A stretch of 5,892 nt of DNA. Origin: Actinomycetota bacterium. Its GTDB lineage: Bacteria > Actinomycetota > Thermoleophilia > Gaiellales > Gaiellaceae. Location: positions 1-5,892 of the forward strand of contig VAXT01000137.1 of the NCBI GenBank assembly GCA_005883245.1, read 5' to 3'. Below are positions 5,859 to 5,892 of this stretch, in pieces. The stretch's first letter is position 1; every line of letters starts with the position of its first letter. The position numbers and the translations under genes are program-made. The notes beneath the pieces were generated by a model. It searched no databases and was not told where the DNA came from. It saw only the letters and a program-made list of their open reading frames with translations.

Positions 5859-5892
5859 ATCGGACGAAGATGGTGACTTCTTGAGCTACGCG
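5859..5892 (-). promoter_or_regulatory. Upstream fragment of the secreted-protein gene, no signal seen
   Basis: Only 34 bases upstream of the ATG at 5858 are in the window. They contain no convincing Shine-Dalgarno sequence; a GAAG lies about 18 bases before the start, too far for normal use. No TANNNT at leaderless spacing is evident. The promoter probably lies outside the window. Confidence 0.2.

Noticed and set aside
1..5892. CRISPR array, tRNA/rRNA genes, insertion sequence, prophage or toxin-antitoxin pair
   Set aside because: I see no regularly spaced DNA repeats outside the protein repeats, no tRNA-like cloverleaf, no transposase or integrase motifs, and no small gene pair of that type.

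Overview
The window is GC-rich chromosomal DNA with dense, codon-biased genes, almost no recognisable Shine-Dalgarno sequences and Actinobacteria-like proteins. The style of the PurL N-terminus, and the large secreted protein ending in a Lys/Arg-rich beta-sandwich domain, suggest a Thermoleophilia-type actinobacterium (Solirubrobacterales/Gaiellales-like). That placement is inferred from general family knowledge, not from a search. There is no rRNA, tRNA, CRISPR array, insertion sequence or phage gene that I can recognise.

Layout. (1) Positions 1-329, minus strand: the first ~109 residues of phosphoribosylformylglycinamidine synthase II (PurL), cut by the window edge. (2) Positions 319-924 (or 283-924), plus strand: a ~201-residue uncharacterised cytoplasmic protein, divergent from purL, with start codons that overlap. 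(3) Positions 925-1052: an intergenic gap with a three-copy GGCGCA motif and a weak promoter-like sequence. (4) Positions 1053-1848, plus strand: a ten-TM EamA/DMT-type transporter gene broken by an internal deletion and frame change near 1527. (5) Positions 1845-2387, plus strand: a GNAT acetyltransferase joined to the EamA gene by a GTGA stop/start overlap. (6) Positions 2391-5858, minus strand: a 1155-residue secreted protein, convergent with the acetyltransferase gene and only 3 bp from it. It carries ten blade-like repeats (probably two tandem five-bladed beta-propellers of the GH43/GH130-like superfold), then beta-sandwich regions, a Pro-rich linker and a strongly cationic C-terminal domain.

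How the parts relate. Only the EamA remnant and the GNAT gene look like an operon. purL is housekeeping (purine synthesis). The big secreted protein looks like a stand-alone surface or exported carbohydrate-related protein. No multi-gene defence or mobile system is visible. The two points most worth a second look are the transporter lesion, whose shifted frame runs through into the acetyltransferase and creates a misleading 444-codon fusion ORF, and the tandem-propeller exported protein.
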